From: Acridotheres tristis
Taxonomy: Eukaryota; Chordata; Aves; Passeriformes; Sturnidae
Length of the DNA: 64,000 nucleotides
NCBI GenBank assembly: GCA_037013685.1
Contig: CM072884.1
Location: forward strand, 103,529,548 to 103,593,547
Direction: 5' to 3'
In this document: piece by piece, positions 1 through 14,479 of the stretch
Layout of the letters: the number at the start of each line of letters is the position of its first letter
Numbering within the stretch: the first letter of the stretch is position 1
Program-made: the position numbers and the translations under genes
The notes under the pieces: generated by a model
What the model saw: only the letters and a program-made list of their open reading frames with translations
What the model was told of the DNA's origin: nothing
Database searches by the model: none

Positions 1-3000
1 CATATGTGTGATACACTGTCCTGCAGTATGATTCTGCATAATGCTAATAACAAAGGGTAAAAACCAAAAGACGAGGCTTCTAAACCAGCATCTTTGCTTC
101 ATTTGCTTCAGGACCCTTGTATTGGCAATATTCCAGGATTGACAGGCCACTGATTTGCCACTATTCTCAGCTGAGCTGGAAAAGAGTATCTTGAGAATGA
201 GCACTTAAACTAATACTGAAAAAAAAAAAAAAGGCTTTACCTGAGCCACTGTTCTGGCTTCAAGGCACCTGATTCTCATTTGCTTTAGGAGCAGTTCTTT
301 CCCCAACAAGCAAGAGCTTGCACTGCTACCAAAGTGCAGAAAATACAAGTACTTATAGTAAACTCTTTCCTCTCAAAGTCTGAGTTTTTTGACTGAGATT
401 CTGACTTAGTCACTGGAACTGACTGATAACTTCAGTGGGACCTGGATTTGCAGGTATCCATTTGTATTAAAAGTTTCAGAGCTTTTAAAAACTATGAAAA
501 AAATTCCTTCTATCACACTAATGTGTTTTCATTTGAGGTAAAATTCAGGAGTTTCTGGAAATGTTCTTCATAACTACTTAGAGTCTAAACTTGAATGTGA
601 GAGCCCTCGCAGCACTCTCTGAGTACTCAGTTAAGCAGCTGGAACTCAAGAATTGAGTCTACATTACATACCCATGGTAATTTTTTCAGCTGCTCATGCA
701 GTAATTCCAAGTACATGTCATTTAATAGTCACTTTCTTTCAGTCAAGGTTTATTTGAGAGGAGTTAATCTAAGGAACAAAATTTTCAGTTAACTGCAGTG
801 AAAAAAATTAGCTCTTTAAGAATTGTTTGGCCTAGGTTTTCAGGTTGGGAAGAAAAAGGAAAAATATTTTCCCTGGGAGATTGCAGCCAAATATTCTAGT
901 TTGAAAGGTGAAAGTTTAATGAAAAACCTGGATAGTGAAGTGATAAAACTATATGTACATTTATACGGAAATTAAATCTTTTGTATTCAGTTCAGTATAT
1001 GCAGTAAGTAAGATCAGGACCTACATACTGAGCAGTAAGATAGGAAGAAAGATGAGATCAGAGAACATTTACTGGGGCTTGCACATCCAGAGTACTAAAT
1101 CTGAAAAGAAAGTGTCTGAGTGGAGGAAAGACTGGGAGAAAAGAAGTGTTCTCATGCTATTTAAAGATAACATTGTAATATAGGCACACAAGGTGGCAGG
1201 ATTAAGGAATCTTTAATTACTGCATTCCTTTACATCTAGGTTTTTACTTCACATTTTTTGTTCAGTTATTTAAAATATACAGATTACATGGCAGCAGAGT
1301 TATACGATTTTAATTTCAATGGGGTGTGCGTGCCTTGCTAAAATTAATATATTATCTCCCACTCTTCTGGCCTATTAATTTTACCCCAGGCTCTGCAGCA
1401 CTATAGGTAGAAAAGTTATTAATAAATTGTATGGCCTTATTGCTATAAAAAATTATATTGAATTCTTGTTCTTGTTAAAAACATATCCAAGATGACAGTG
1501 AGATTTAGCAGGGACACACACGGCTTTCACATTTTTTAGGCTGTTTAGACATTCTTAGTCTCCCAGGTAAGGAATGAGAGCCAAGTGCCCCCAGACAGGC
1601 AGAGCTGATGCTGGAGGGGACACTGAGCGTGTGTCCAATTTCCCCTCTGCAGAACACTTGCTGCTACATGCCAAAATACCCTCTCCCCAAAAAGATCTCC
1701 TTCACAGTAGCATTGCTTTTATGCTTGGAAAGTGACAGCTCCTTTTTCTGCAACAGCAATGTTGTATTGATCTATTCACCACTTGAAGTGAGAAGAATGG
1801 CCTCAAACAATGTGAGATCTACTGGATTGTTATGATACACTGACAGTAAATACTCCATTTATGCTTATTGAAATTGCTAATTTTTCCATTTGGCTCTCAA
1901 GTGCTGAAGCCAAAACAGCATGCAGACTCTTTATGGACCTCAAGAACACCCTCTCAAACTCAATCTTATTCATTATTCAAGAGGTGTTATATCAGAACAG
2001 TTGTCTGGCCTGAAATATTTTCTACTGCTTTTGAAAAAATGTTTAATTTTTCCACTACAAATAGTTTTTCTTATCATAGCGGATTCATGTATTTTTTTCG
2101 TTTTTTTTTTTTTTTTGTGGGAACTTTACTTAGGGAGTCATTCTAAATTCATACAGGTCCCAGGATTAGACCTGTTGGTTGCAGGAAGTGTTCAATAGGG
2201 AGTGAATGAAAACAAGGACTCTGTTAACCTCTCATATTGCTCACCAGAGAGAAAATGCCTAGTTGTTAATTAGGGCAATAAAATGACAGTGGATGCAATA
2301 ATTACAATTTGTTAGAGTGGTACTTTTAAGCTGTGCTTAAGCTGTATTTTTCTTTATGAGAAAAATACACCTGCACAATTTCAAATCTTGTGGGTGTTTA
2401 GCACATGAGGAAAATCAGCAAAGGCCAAATGAAATCAAATCAGTTAAAATAGAAGTGTTTGGATTAATGTTTATAGTAAAATATGATCAGCAGGATTAAT
2501 CAGTAAATGCCATTTCTGTGGACATGATGTGGTCTGAAGACATGAATTTTGCCAGCTTTAATGACAGCTACATTGTGTCAGTGAAAGAGATAAGATGCAA
2601 TTGCACATGAGGAAAATATGTTATGACCCAGATTTTTTGGAAGGCATTCTTCAAGCACTGACAATCAGAGTCCCTCAGCCCCATCAGGGCAGAGCAGGCA
2701 TGGCTGGCTGCCAGATGAGATAAGCTGGCTGGACAGTGGGTTCCTGCTGTATCTCATACAAAAGACTTGACATAAAGTGATTTACACAGGACCGTGGGTG
2801 TTGTCTTATGTGGGATATGGGGGTATCCAATGTATGTCTTCCCTCTACAGTGATGGGAGGGGCAATAAATCTGTGGATGAGGCTCTGTCACAGACTGCAG
2901 TGTAATGTTTGTGTATGATTCAGAACAGCAGATACTGCATTAAAACCTTAACTGGGGGAAACTACAGCAAATCCTACTCTTTTCAAAGCCTCATTGATGG

Positions 3001-3984
3001 TGGCTTTAAATGAGCAATCTGCTTGTGTTCCAGTCCCTTGCTGCCACTGAGAATCTCGTTGACATGCAGTACTTACTTTGACCGTCATGTTTTGCTCTTT
3101 GGTGATTATAAAATGCACCAAATAAATTTAATTTGAGAGACAGAATAACTATTATAGACTCTCAACAGTGAAAAGTGCTAAAGGGGAAGTAATGTTTTTG
3201 AGTGAACAGCTACAAGATTAATAGAGTTTTGAGCATTTTACATGAACCAGTATCTAGCTCTTTCTGACTCTTCAATAGTTCTATTTAGAAGACATGTGAG
3301 TCAAAGTTATGTTTCCTGAAGCACTGTATATCAAATTTGCAGATTTGTAAATGCAAATATAATAATGCAGAAATTATATATCTTTGTATAAATCCGAATC
3401 ATATAGCAGGTGATATTTCTTTGAAGTGTACAAATAGTCACTGAGAATTGTATCATGAGTTTGATTTTCTGTCAAAGAAAAGGATAAAATACTTAGTGTA
3501 AGGCACTCAATAATTGTTAAATAAAAATTGGCAAGGAAGTAATTTTTATGTGTTTAGAGTAAATTTGGTGTCACAATGCAGATAACAATCACAATCAAAT
3601 ATGGGTGATTTGTTCATTGTGTACTACACTCGCAATTCTTGCAGCTTATTTTTCTATACTGTTTTAAAATGCATCATGGGTGTATTTATTTCAGTCATTT
3701 CAGCTTCATTAATTGGCAAATTACTACTTAAGTTAAAAGTTAAAGGTTGACATGCAGAGCATGTCAAAAAGCTTTATGATCCTAACGAGGTCATGAACTT
3801 TATATGAATTAGTGCATTTAGAAAATAAATGGAACAGGAAATTATGCAAAAAATAATCTCCATCTTGTTCAAAATGAACCTCCAAGGATCACAAATAAAT
3901 AAGGATACCATGATTCATATTATCTATATTTCCTTAAAATTTCTGTTTTTACCACTACATCCTTACATAATTTAGTTTTAGGTA
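1..3984. other. Unannotated intron
   Basis: AT-rich with an A14 run (218-231) and a T16 run (2101-2116). No exon, repeat family or RNA gene was recognised; short open frames at 953-1183, 1608-1835 and 1868-2198 lack any known motif. Confidence 0.7.
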
Positions 3985-4065
3985 GCCCTGTGAGGAACAG
4001 AGAGTTGGACTCCATCATTATGCGTCCATTCCAATTTGAGATAATCCATGATTCTATGACTGGAA
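3985..4065 (+). mobile_element. CR1 LINE 3' tail fragment
   Basis: The sequence GAGTTGGACTCCATCATTATG, then CCATTCCAATTTGAGATAATCC and ATGATTCTATGAC matches the terminal part of CR1 (GTTGGACTTGATGATC, then CTTCCAAC, then ATTCTATGATTCTATGA). It is diverged, sense-oriented, and includes the octamer-type end. Confidence 0.75.
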
Positions 4066-4892
4066 TTTTGATCCTATACTATAGACTTCAAGATACATAT
4101 TTCTCTACGGAGAAAATGAAAATTATTAAATTTTTGCAGATTAGAGAGCATGCAGTAGGTAGTAGACAGGCATGGTTATCTTCTGTCAGTCTGACAGGTG
4201 ACCTTGATAAGGATAAATGGCTTCACCTGGAGAACTGCCCAACATTTTCAAAAAGGAATGTAATATGTTTCCAGTTCTCTGTGGTATGTATAAGAAAAGA
4301 GGAAGAGGGGGATATATGTGTTTAGGATTTTCTCTAGAATATATATGTTCTCAACACACAGTGAAATAGGGGAATTGAAGGTATTCTCTTCTAGTTCATA
4401 GCCCATTAGCATTTTTTTATGTAGTACCTTCAGTGAAGAAAGCTTAGGTGGACTGGTGCAGTTAGAGATCACTGCTTTATCTAATTGTAAAAAAATTAAT
4501 CTTCAGGAAACCTAAAAACATACTTTAACTAACTTAATAATGCCTTCAAAATAGTTTTAATTTCAATAAAAAAAGAAAACAAAAATATCTGGCCAAACAT
4601 AGTAAAATATTATGAAAAACTGTCTGATCACTTATACACTGTGATTTTGAATCCAAGTAAAATGAAGAATGCAATATATTAAGTGTAAAGTGTAGTATAA
4701 AAACACCTGTTTAACCAAATCTTACTGTGATCCATGTTTTTCTATTTTCCTTTATTGTACAAACACTATCATAGCTGCGACTATTTTAAACTCAGAACAC
4801 TAGCAGACAAGCATTACCTAAAAATTTTATTTTAGCTTGAAAAGGTTTAGTCAAGTCTATAAATATGTAGCTATTTGATTATTATTGTATAT

Positions 4893-4960
4893 GGTTTTTT
4901 GTTGTTTTTTGTTTTGTTTTGTTTTGTTTTTTTTTGTTGTTGTTGTTTTTTTTTTTTTTA
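4893..4960. repeat. T-rich (GTTTT)n/(GTT)n tract
   Basis: Runs of GTTTT, GTT and T11-12 make a nearly A-free, T-dominated stretch. It may be the reverse of an A-rich retroposon tail, but no adjacent element was recognised. Confidence 0.85.
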
Positions 4961-7734
4961 AATGAGGAAATATTAGGAACTCAGTTGAAATATGTGCAAC
5001 ACTGCATCAATTATGCCATGTCCAGCACAGGTAACTGATGAACTAAATCACATCCAGGACAATATGAGATAAGGTTGAGAACCTTGATAGACAACAGCCA
5101 GAGATAATGCTACTCTGTTAGCACTGTACATTTGTTTAAACATTTCAATCCCTTCTCTGACTATTACAGGTCTCCTTTTTCTGGACAAAATATAGAACTA
5201 CTCCTGGCAGATTTGTGCAAGTGAGACATTTGGCAGATGATAAATTAGATATTTGTAAACACTGATTTTAATTTTCATAATGTAAGCCTATTCCAAAATG
5301 TGACCATTTAATCCCATCATATATGCATTAAAATTTCTAGAACAGAGAAATGCACAGCATGAGGAATTCTGCCCAGGAATACAGTGACTGAAAAGGTCTA
5401 TGTAGTCATTTTAAATAATGCTCAGACTTGAACTCGTGTTTTATTTCTGCATCTGTTATCCTAAATATGAGACAGAGGACAGGAACATCAAATAGGATGG
5501 CTCAGTGAAAGGCAGGATGAGGTTTTCGTGGCAAGCAAGTTGAGGAATGTGCACTCAGGCTGGAAAAAATGACTGACTTATGGCTAGTATAGTCAGAGCC
5601 TTTTACTTATTGGTTTGAGGAACTGTTCATTTGCTGGAACATTTAAACTGAAAAAAATTATCTTTGTAAAATACATGCTACACTTCAAACAAAAGTTACA
5701 TTCCAGTACTAAAATAATGCATTTCATAGTATACTTCATATAGGTGGTTAGACTTCAGGATTATAGTATGATCTTTTTAGATGCAAGAAAAACAAGATTG
5801 GCAATGGAACCACAGTTTTTATTCCTCAGGATGCACCTTAATATCATTATTTGGAAATAGATCTTACCCTGAGAAGGAGCCTAAAATAGTTATCTGGAAA
5901 TCTTAACAGGAGGCCTTGATAGACCCAATGAAAATAATGAGCTTAATGCTGTGAAATAGTTGGGGTTTGTATTCTTGTGCTAAATAAGTGTTTGTATCTG
6001 ATCCATAGACTTACTATTTATTCATGCTGATTTAGTCTTCATTGTTCTTTTATTCAACTTTTTTTTTCAAATATTGTAGTGAAAGAAGACATGATGTGTG
6101 TATGATAACATGTAAATGTCCAGTCATACGAGACAAAAAAAGGAAAAGAATTTATGAACAGAAAAAAAAAATGGTTCCAAAGAATTCCAGAACATAGGAT
6201 ATACTTCTTTACATGCTTTGAACAACTACAGGAATTCTAAGGCAGATCATTGAAAATGTTTATCAGATTTTGAATTTATAATCATTTGCCTTGTGTTGTA
6301 TGTTAGTTTGATGGTTACATAGTTCATACTATACACGAAAAGACAAAACTGCATGAGTGATCTTGACAAGATGTTTCACTGAAGTTAATGGACAGGCAAC
6401 CAAGGTGAATTTTTGAAATGGAACAAATATTGTAAATAGGATGAATGAGGTTGATTAATTGAGATTTTATATGAAAATGAACTTTATTTCTTTCTTCTAC
6501 ATGACAGAGTATGTGTGAGGGACAAAAATAATGTGAAACCAATTAATAAATCTTATGTATGAGGATTGGATTGTGAAGAACATTGCAGATTATGAATTGT
6601 GTAACTACCACAACACATTTAAATCTTGGCAAGTTAGAAAAGGAGCATATAAATAGGGGGAGCTTATAAGATCATGTTGTCCATAAGTATTTTATTTTTG
6701 TCAGAGTATCATTAGAATTCATGACAGTTAAATGTTCAGACAACATTCAAGGGTTTTATGCATTGATTAAGTTTATTGGCTTTGGTCTAGTGTTTAATGA
6801 ACTGCCAGAAAAATTTATTGCTCAGCAAACACAAGCAAAATGAATATTATCTATTCATCTTGCTAATATAGACAAAGCAAATGCTACTGTTCTTGGAGTT
6901 AGCAAACTAAAACCTGAGGTGTTTTAATATATACATACAGTGCTTATGTATTTGTGTATGTGCACATTAAAGTCAAAAAAACATTGGGCTATCATGATGC
7001 ATTAATAAAGACAGCTACTCTCCTCGAGGAATTGTTGTCTCTTATCATAATATTTCTCATTATAAAAGCTCAAAAATTGTAGTTGAAATTTTAAATTCAA
7101 ATGAAAATAACACAATTTTAAAAAATATCACAGTATGCACTGTGTGTACTTGTAGATACCTTTAAATATTATTTTCATGATTCCCTTGCAAGGTCAGAAT
7201 GATAAGCTTTCCACATCATTTCCTACTACATTTTTAAAAATTGTGATCAATTGTGTCTCCTTGTTGAAACTGGATTCTTCTGACACAGGAATTAATGGCT
7301 TAATTTCGATGACAAAAGAAGGGGCACCCATCCAAGTCTTGAGGCATCAGCCACGTGAGTTAGAAGGACAAAAATTAAATAAAATAGCATCTTATCCTTT
7401 CTCATCCAGAAGAGCTGAGCTTTTTCCTTGATACCAAACTACCCCTAAAAAGATATAAAACATGTATCATGGAAATTAGTGCATATTATATTCTAAGAAC
7501 AAGCAGTTAATGTTAGGCTTATTTTTTCTTGCTGTTGCCATTTATAAACTGCTGATATGGAGCTGTTTGCAAGAAAAAGATCCTAATCCACTATAACTAA
7601 TCCCTGTGGCAGCTGCTGGGTTACACCAAACACTTGTCTCATAATGGCAGCCTTGATCTCAAGAGCATAGGACATAAAAAAGGAAATAGATAAAGGTGCT
7701 TCCTGACATTTGACAGAACTTTATTTGTTTCTTT
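4961..7734. other. Unannotated intron
   Basis: AT-rich, low in CpG, with no recognised element. The stretch just before the antisense CR1 (about 7600-7734) has no CR1 landmarks. Confidence 0.65.
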
Positions 7735-8165
7735 TCCTGTGACTAGGCGTCACTCCATCTTGTTCACACCTTCCCTTCAGGTATTTTTATATGTCAGTGA
7801 GATCCCCCTGAGCCTTCTCTTCTGGCTAGAAAGTCTCAGCTCTCTTTGTCTTTCCTTACAGGAGGAGATGCCCCAGTCTCTAAATCAAATTAGTGGCTCT
7901 TCCAGTGTGTCCCTGTTTCTCTTGACTTGGGGAACACAGAGCTGGACACTACTGCAGGTGTGGCACCACCTCCATCTGCTGGCAGTGCTCCATCTCATGC
8001 ACTCAGTTATCTTTAGCCTGTTTTTCTGCATTGCTGGTTCCTGTTCAAATCGATGCTCCCCAGGACCCTCAGGGCCTTTGCCCCAAAGCTTCTGGGTGTC
8101 TCCCAGCACAATTTCATACCCTACATTGATCCTTCCCAGGTGCAGGACTTATCCTTGTTGTGCTA
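7735..8165 (-). mobile_element. CR1 LINE fragment, antisense
   Basis: The + strand reads CCCCCTGAGCCTTCTCTTCTGG, GTCTCAGCTCTCTTTGTCTTTCC, CTTGACTTGGGGAACACAGAG, CTGGACACTACTGCAGGTGTG and CTGCATTGCTGGTTCCTGTTC. These are complements of known CR1 landmarks in the correct order. The CR1 3' tail is missing at the left edge, so the copy is truncated or has been deleted there. The 143-residue open frame over it is the antisense strand of CR1 and not a gene. Confidence 0.85.
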
Positions 8166-8233
8166 GATAATGGACTTGATATGAATAATGTTATTATGAT
8201 GTGAACTAGATAATAGACCTGATATGAATAATG
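8163..8233. repeat. Direct duplication, 28-bp copies at 43-bp spacing
   Basis: CTAGATAATGGACTTGATAT and following bases (8163-8190) recur at 8206-8233 with two mismatches. The pair starts at the right edge of the antisense CR1 fragment. Confidence 0.9.
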
Positions 8234-10649
8234 ACCATTTGATAGACAAAATAACTAAAAGCTTATCAGTGGTCTTCTATTAACTGACTTATCTTAGTCT
8301 GCAGTTTCCTAATATTTTCTTTAGACTTTGCTTCACTGAGAGGGGCTCAGTTCTTTCCATTCCTCTCCTTTCTCTCTGTCATGAAATCTGAACTCTGTGC
8401 CAAAGAATGTAATGAATAGCACCCTATCAATCAATAAAGCCTTCCTGTGCAAGTGCTTTAGATGTTTTTCCCATGTTTATTTAACAACTAAGTTTTAAGC
8501 ACTACTTTGTCAGTAACTAAAATCGCTACAGAATCACAGGAGGTTTTGAAAAATGAAACAGGGCCATACAAAATTTGAAAGCTTGATTATCTGTCTTACA
8601 ATCAAAAAGTCCTGGTGAAATAATGATCTCACTAATAAATCTGCTTGTGCGTCATCAGTCTCTGATGTCGAGTCTCTAATGTCTCTGATCTTCTTGCTTC
8701 TCTAATCTTTGTTCTGTGTTTCCCACTAACATTCACTACAATGCCATAAAGATTTTTGAAAGGTGTTTTAAAAGTAGAAATCATGGAAAAGAGAAATTTT
8801 GTGTTCAAAGGAACACTAAGAAATTTAAGATTAGTTTATAAAATTTCTATTTCAGTGGTTCAAGAAAAATAATCTCTAAATTACTAAAACTAATGCTAAC
8901 GCAAGGAAATGCAAATTGAGAAAAACATAGTTTTTGAAAGTTTTTCCTCCACATTATATACAGTTGTGATATTCTTGGTCTATGTGATGTTTCTGACTTC
9001 TATGATATTACAACATGTCTCCCTGTGATAGATGCATTTTAGAGTTTACTCATTCAGAAGTTTTAATTGCTAAAATTCTAGAAAATGTTTAAGAAGATAA
9101 ATGAGATAAAAGCATATTTCAATAACAAGTTTTGTCACACATGGTGTTTTTTGACAATTAGGGATTGTTGAACTTGGTTTTGTCAGTTGCCAGTTCCAAT
9201 TCCACCTCAAAAAAATCATTGTAGTAACTCTTAAAGTATCTTCTAAAATACGGTGGAAAAGACAAGAAAATATAATGACTTCTTAATTGTTTCTCTTTAT
9301 TATTCATGCTTGTCAGTAGATACTAAAAAATCTGATTATGAATATTTCAACTCATAAAACATTCTTAACCCAAAAAATTAAAGAGAAACATCTTTTTATT
9401 ATTTTTTGTGTCAGATTAATAAGTTTTAAGCCTTATATTCCTCCTTTGTCTTTAATGTTACCAAAATGAATTGCTTGATTTTTTACCTGTAATTTATCTG
9501 TCCTCTTGCTATAATTTTTCTTTGCCAAAATCTAAATGGTGAATTATGTGTTGTTTTAAATTTCCATATAACAATTAAACATGAAGATGAAATGCCAGTT
9601 TTAAAGCTGTATTTAGAAATCAGAAGATTGTGTCTCTGGTTCAACATAATTCCAGAGAAGAAAGTTGGTGAACCAGCTGAAATACCAGCTGTAGAGAGAG
9701 ACCATCTTTAAAATGGGGAGAGATTTTCTCTCTAAAATATGTTCCACTCACAACAATGTAAACCAAACCTAAATTAGTGGTAATTTTTTTTTCTTTTAGT
9801 CACATGCAATTTTTATTTTTTTTTTTTACCTAGTCCTGTATTGTGTATATTTTAATTCTCTACCTCACCTTTGAGATAGTGTTTACAAAGGGTTGTAAAG
9901 GCAGAGTTACGCTCTAGTAATTCCTACTGTAACTTGCAGCTTAGTCATGGATACATAAGCTCCAAACTAGGATTACATAATACTTGGAAATATGGTTTTG
10001 CGAGAGGAATATGATAGTCAAAGTAAAAATACACCTGTTTTAATTATTTATGTGTGCCCCTGGAAAGTTACAATTTTTAAATTATTTATTGCTGCAGCAG
10101 AGATTGCAGCTGCACTAGGGCTGTTTTCCATGACACCTTTTCCCAGAATAGTTTCAGCTGAGCTGAATCCATTCATGGTTTGAGAACTCAAGCTATTCTT
10201 TCAGTAAGTATTTTTTCACATTGCCTACGATTCTGGATATGCTTTCAGACAGAGAAGCAGTCAGTTGATGTAACAAGTTCACTAAGAAATTGTTTTGTCC
10301 TGTGGCAAAAGGAAGAGGATTTATTTAAACTTTTTCGCTTGGGTTATTATTCAAGTTTAAGTTGTTGGTATTTTTAAAATAAATCAGTTTGTTAAGATGA
10401 GATAAATTCTAAAATATTTTGCTCTTCTGTTATTTGCATTTTCATGTTAATGTATTTTCTCCCATTTTACTTAATGGTTATTCTTCAGTAACACAAGTAA
10501 CCCAAGTAATCTGGTGCTGTGGCAGCTGACATAATTTCCTACTGAGTGTTTCATTGATTAGTTTATTTCTGCTCGTATTTTTGCCCTATTGGGGGAAACA
10601 GAGGTTTATAGATGTGATAGTCCTGAGCTGTAATTCTCAGTGAGCTTAC
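8234..10649. other. Unannotated intron
   Basis: AT-rich with short T runs near 9787-9828. Nothing recognised. Confidence 0.65.
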
Positions 10650-10735
10650 ATCTGGGTGATTGCAGACAAGCCACTTGACCTCAATATGACTCAATTAACC
10701 CAGCAGCAAAATTGGGTAAACATCAAAATCTCGTT
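10650..10735 (+). mobile_element. MIR-like ancient SINE relic
   Basis: GACAAGCCACTTGACCTCAA, then ATGACTCAATTAACCCAGC and AAAATTGGGTAAAC resemble the MIR core (GGCAAGTCACTTAACCTCTC, then CCTCAGTTTCC, then AAAATGGG). Identity is only moderate and chance resemblance is possible. Confidence 0.45.
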
Positions 10736-11300
10736 GAAAAGCAGCTGCTGCAGCATCTAAATTAAATTGTCTAAAATTGCATTGTGACAGCATTGCCATT
10801 GGGTCTCTAAAGATCTGAATTTTAATTGTTTTTCAGTCATAACACTACATGAAAATGGCTCTAAAAGGCATGCAAATAATGATGTCTCCATAGTTTTGCA
10901 ATGACATTGCCTGTATGGTCAATGGATGCATTTAGGTCAATTCTATAAAATGTTTTTGTGCAGTTTTCAGATTTTTTCACAACTATTTACATGTATATCT
11001 ACTTGCAAAATGTGTGTATTTTTAATGATCTTTGGATCAGATAGCAGAAATTTAATCTTTAATTCATCATACTGCAATCTTAAGATTTTATTGATCATGA
11101 GGGAAACCAAGAAAGAAGGAAGATTAAGAGAAGTTTTATGAGGTTTTGGAAAATGAATGGCTCAATTTTGGTAAATATTCCATGACAGTCTCTTTTCCCA
11201 GTAATTCTGGAGTCCACATTTAGGAAGTCATGCATGGCCTAGGTGCTCTCTCTCGTGGCACAAGCAATAGAAATGTTTTGACAGGATTTGACTTAACAGA

Positions 11301-11362
<62 letters not shown>
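11301..11362. repeat. (CTAT)n tetranucleotide microsatellite
   Basis: About 15.5 uninterrupted copies of CTAT. The purity suggests active length variation. Confidence 0.98.
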
Positions 11363-11363
<1 letters not shown>

Positions 11364-14300
11364 CAGGCTTATCTTTCTTATGCTGTAGAACTATAGTTTA
11401 AGATTTTGGTTGCTATTTTACTCATCATACTGAAGAACTGTGTTATTTTGGGGTACCTTATTCAAATGCAATGGCTAATAGCAAGCATACATACTATTCT
11501 TTTTCTTATGCTGAAATTTTTAATGTTCAGTGAACTCATACTACTGAACAGCTGAGATGCAAAGCTGGACTCCTGTTTTCTGTTATTTGCATACTATTCC
11601 TTAGGTGTTGCATCAAAATTTTTATCTCCTAATTATCTTTTATTGTGAATTTCTCATCACAATGAATTAACTCATTATTTTTTATCCACACTCAATGCAC
11701 ACCTCAAGTGCCAATCAGTACATTAGTGGCTGTATAGACAATACACTTTTAACATCATACTTGGCTATTTTTTAATCTACGTATCTTTTATGACCAGGAA
11801 TCTCATGGAAAGGGTGATTTTGTGAGTCACTTGATAACGTACAGAAAATTTTGTTTCGTATAATCAAAAAGAGCTTCTGAGTTTATCGGTCAATCATTCT
11901 AACTCAATACATTTCCTAAAAGCAATCACATGAGGGAAATCTGATGTTTATTTCAGTATGGAAGCAGCTTTATAGAGTAGAATTGCCTCTGTGTGTGAAA
12001 AACAATTTTTGTTTACTATCAATGATCTGCTTACATATATAGCAGTAGAGAGATCTAATTCCTCTTAGTGTTTTAATAATTAATTAAATTTTTTCATTTT
12101 GAAAATCAAAGAAACAGCGTACATCTGTTAGTGTATGTGTTCAATTATTCAATGCTATATTCGGTTCTACTCTATTTACTATCACTAGGGTAGCCATTGC
12201 CACATGATTTAACAAAATTAAAAATATACTCCTGATAACTAAAGAGTCTTTATATAAACTTTTAAAAAGTTACATATTTGGCATTTGGTCTCATGCAAAA
12301 AAAAAAAAAAAAACACTGTGCTTTAAAAAAAAATCCGTATAATGGGTAAATAGAAATCTCAGTGGGAATCTTGAAGATGACTTTAGTAATATAAAATACC
12401 ACAAAATGTACTAAATATAGAATCAATTAACACATATCGTCAATAGGACAAGAGCATAACACAAATGTCAAGAATTTATGTCCTGTGTCTGGCAATACAG
12501 ACAATGCTTTAGGTAGTCTAATTAAATAAGAATATATGATTCTGAAATGGAAAAAAAAAATAGAGGTTTATTTTGGCATGAGTTAATATCTTATATAAAG
12601 CATCTTATGTGGAGCCAAAACCATACAGCAGCTCCAAAGGGACACAATATAGAAAACCAGCTCAGCTGGGAATCAAATTTCTATGGACACTTCTTATAAC
12701 CTTTCACTGTTGATTCTTTTTTGCTCCTGTGTGGCTGAAATTATTGCAAGGAGCTAAGAACTTATCCAGAATATGACTCTCCTGCATGGAGAAGTGTGTG
12801 CAAGGGTGGTTGTAGATGGATGTTTCAGTGGGTGGTTATATGAAAGATGGAGTAGGAAACACTTCATTTCCCACCAGTAGTAATAGAGCACTTCTTTGTA
12901 CAGCCTGATTCCTGTCCCTAACTGGGAAAATCACTAGGAGTTGCAGCCACAAGTGTGTGCTCAGAGAAGAATAATAACAGAAGAAACAGTTCTCATGGAG
13001 CACAATACACAAGCACACATCTTGATGTATATAGTAAATTTGATATATGTGCTGATGACTTCTGCAAAGGTAGACAGCAACCCAGTCAGTAAAGGCTTCT
13101 CTAAGGCAGATAACATTCCATTACTTGCCAGGATATCTTCTAGGGTTTATTTGATCCTAATTGTTACTGTCTTCTGTTCCAATGGAAAGAACCAGCATGC
13201 AGTTCTCACGATTTTGTAATGCTGATTATTTGCAAAAAAAGAAACAAAGACAAAAAAGTATATAGTGGACCAAAAAAAAATTATTCAGATTTTGTTGCTT
13301 ACTTTTTAGGCAGTCTGATACAATATAATTCCAAAGTTTTTAATACAAATACATATCCTCTCCACGCAAGACATCTTTAAGAGCTACACAGTGCATATAT
13401 CCCTGTGGATTAGATAGTTGAATCTCTGGTCTGAGGAGGGCAGGGATATCCAAGCAAAATGCAAAATTCAGACTGTGCTAGTGAAGTACGTGTACCATTA
13501 TCCATGTACTAAATTTCCCCTGGAAGGAATTCACAAGCCAATAAGGAACAGTAGTAGTTAGGAAAATAATGTATTTCAACTATCTTTGAGATTTCCTAAC
13601 GTACCATTCCTTCTGAAATGTCTCCATCTAATAATAGCACTACTCAAAAAGCTGCTAAAGAGGGTATCAGATCCCCAGCGTAGACTTTAAAAGACTGAGG
13701 ATTTTGCTTTATAGGCAGTCTTTTGATTTGGTTTCTGTTTGGGAGTGGAATATAGATTTCATGGTTCAAAATTGTATTCATAGCTCAGCTGCTGTAGTTG
13801 TAACACTGAAAAATGCATACTCATGGAAATATTCAGGAGAGGCCAAATAAACCTTATATTTATCTCATCCTGGTTAAACTTATTCAATTCCCTCACCTCT
13901 CAGATGCTTTCTCGTTTTACTGGATTTAATATATTCTATATAAATTATCTATGGATGTTAATGTCATTTTTATGCTTATAAAATGTCAGTTTCATTCTTT
14001 ATGTAAAGTACCAAATTAAATTTTGAAAGGTTTCAGAGAGAGTTTTTAATATTGCTCTGCTGACAATGTCAGTCTTATCTCTTTAATGAGTTTTAATAGT
14101 TCCCTAGCTATGGCATTTCTCTTTACTGTTCTCTGACCAGTTAATAATTGCACATTGTCATGTGAAAACATGCTGACTTTTAAAGCCAGAATGAGCAGAT
14201 AACATTATATCTACAGGTATAAATGGCTGGTTATTAGGTTAAAGAGCAGGAAATTTAATATAGAAGTGTATATAGATCTAGTATCTGATCATGTGAAAAC

Positions 14301-14479
14301 TAATCATGAAGCATAAATAACATAAACTAAGTTCCTGAAAAGGAATTTTGAATATTTGATGAAAATTTTATTTGAAAAGCTATTACCGACACTGAAACTT
14401 TGTAAAGTGGAGTAGTAGCAAAAGACTAAGTTTTCCAAATCCAAGGAATGAATACAGTGAAATAATGTACATTAATTTC
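11363..14479. other. Unannotated intron
   Basis: AT-rich with an A-run near 12296-12313. Nothing recognised. Confidence 0.65.

Noticed and set aside
7739..8170. 143-codon open frame on the plus strand
   Set aside because: It is the antisense strand of a CR1 fragment.
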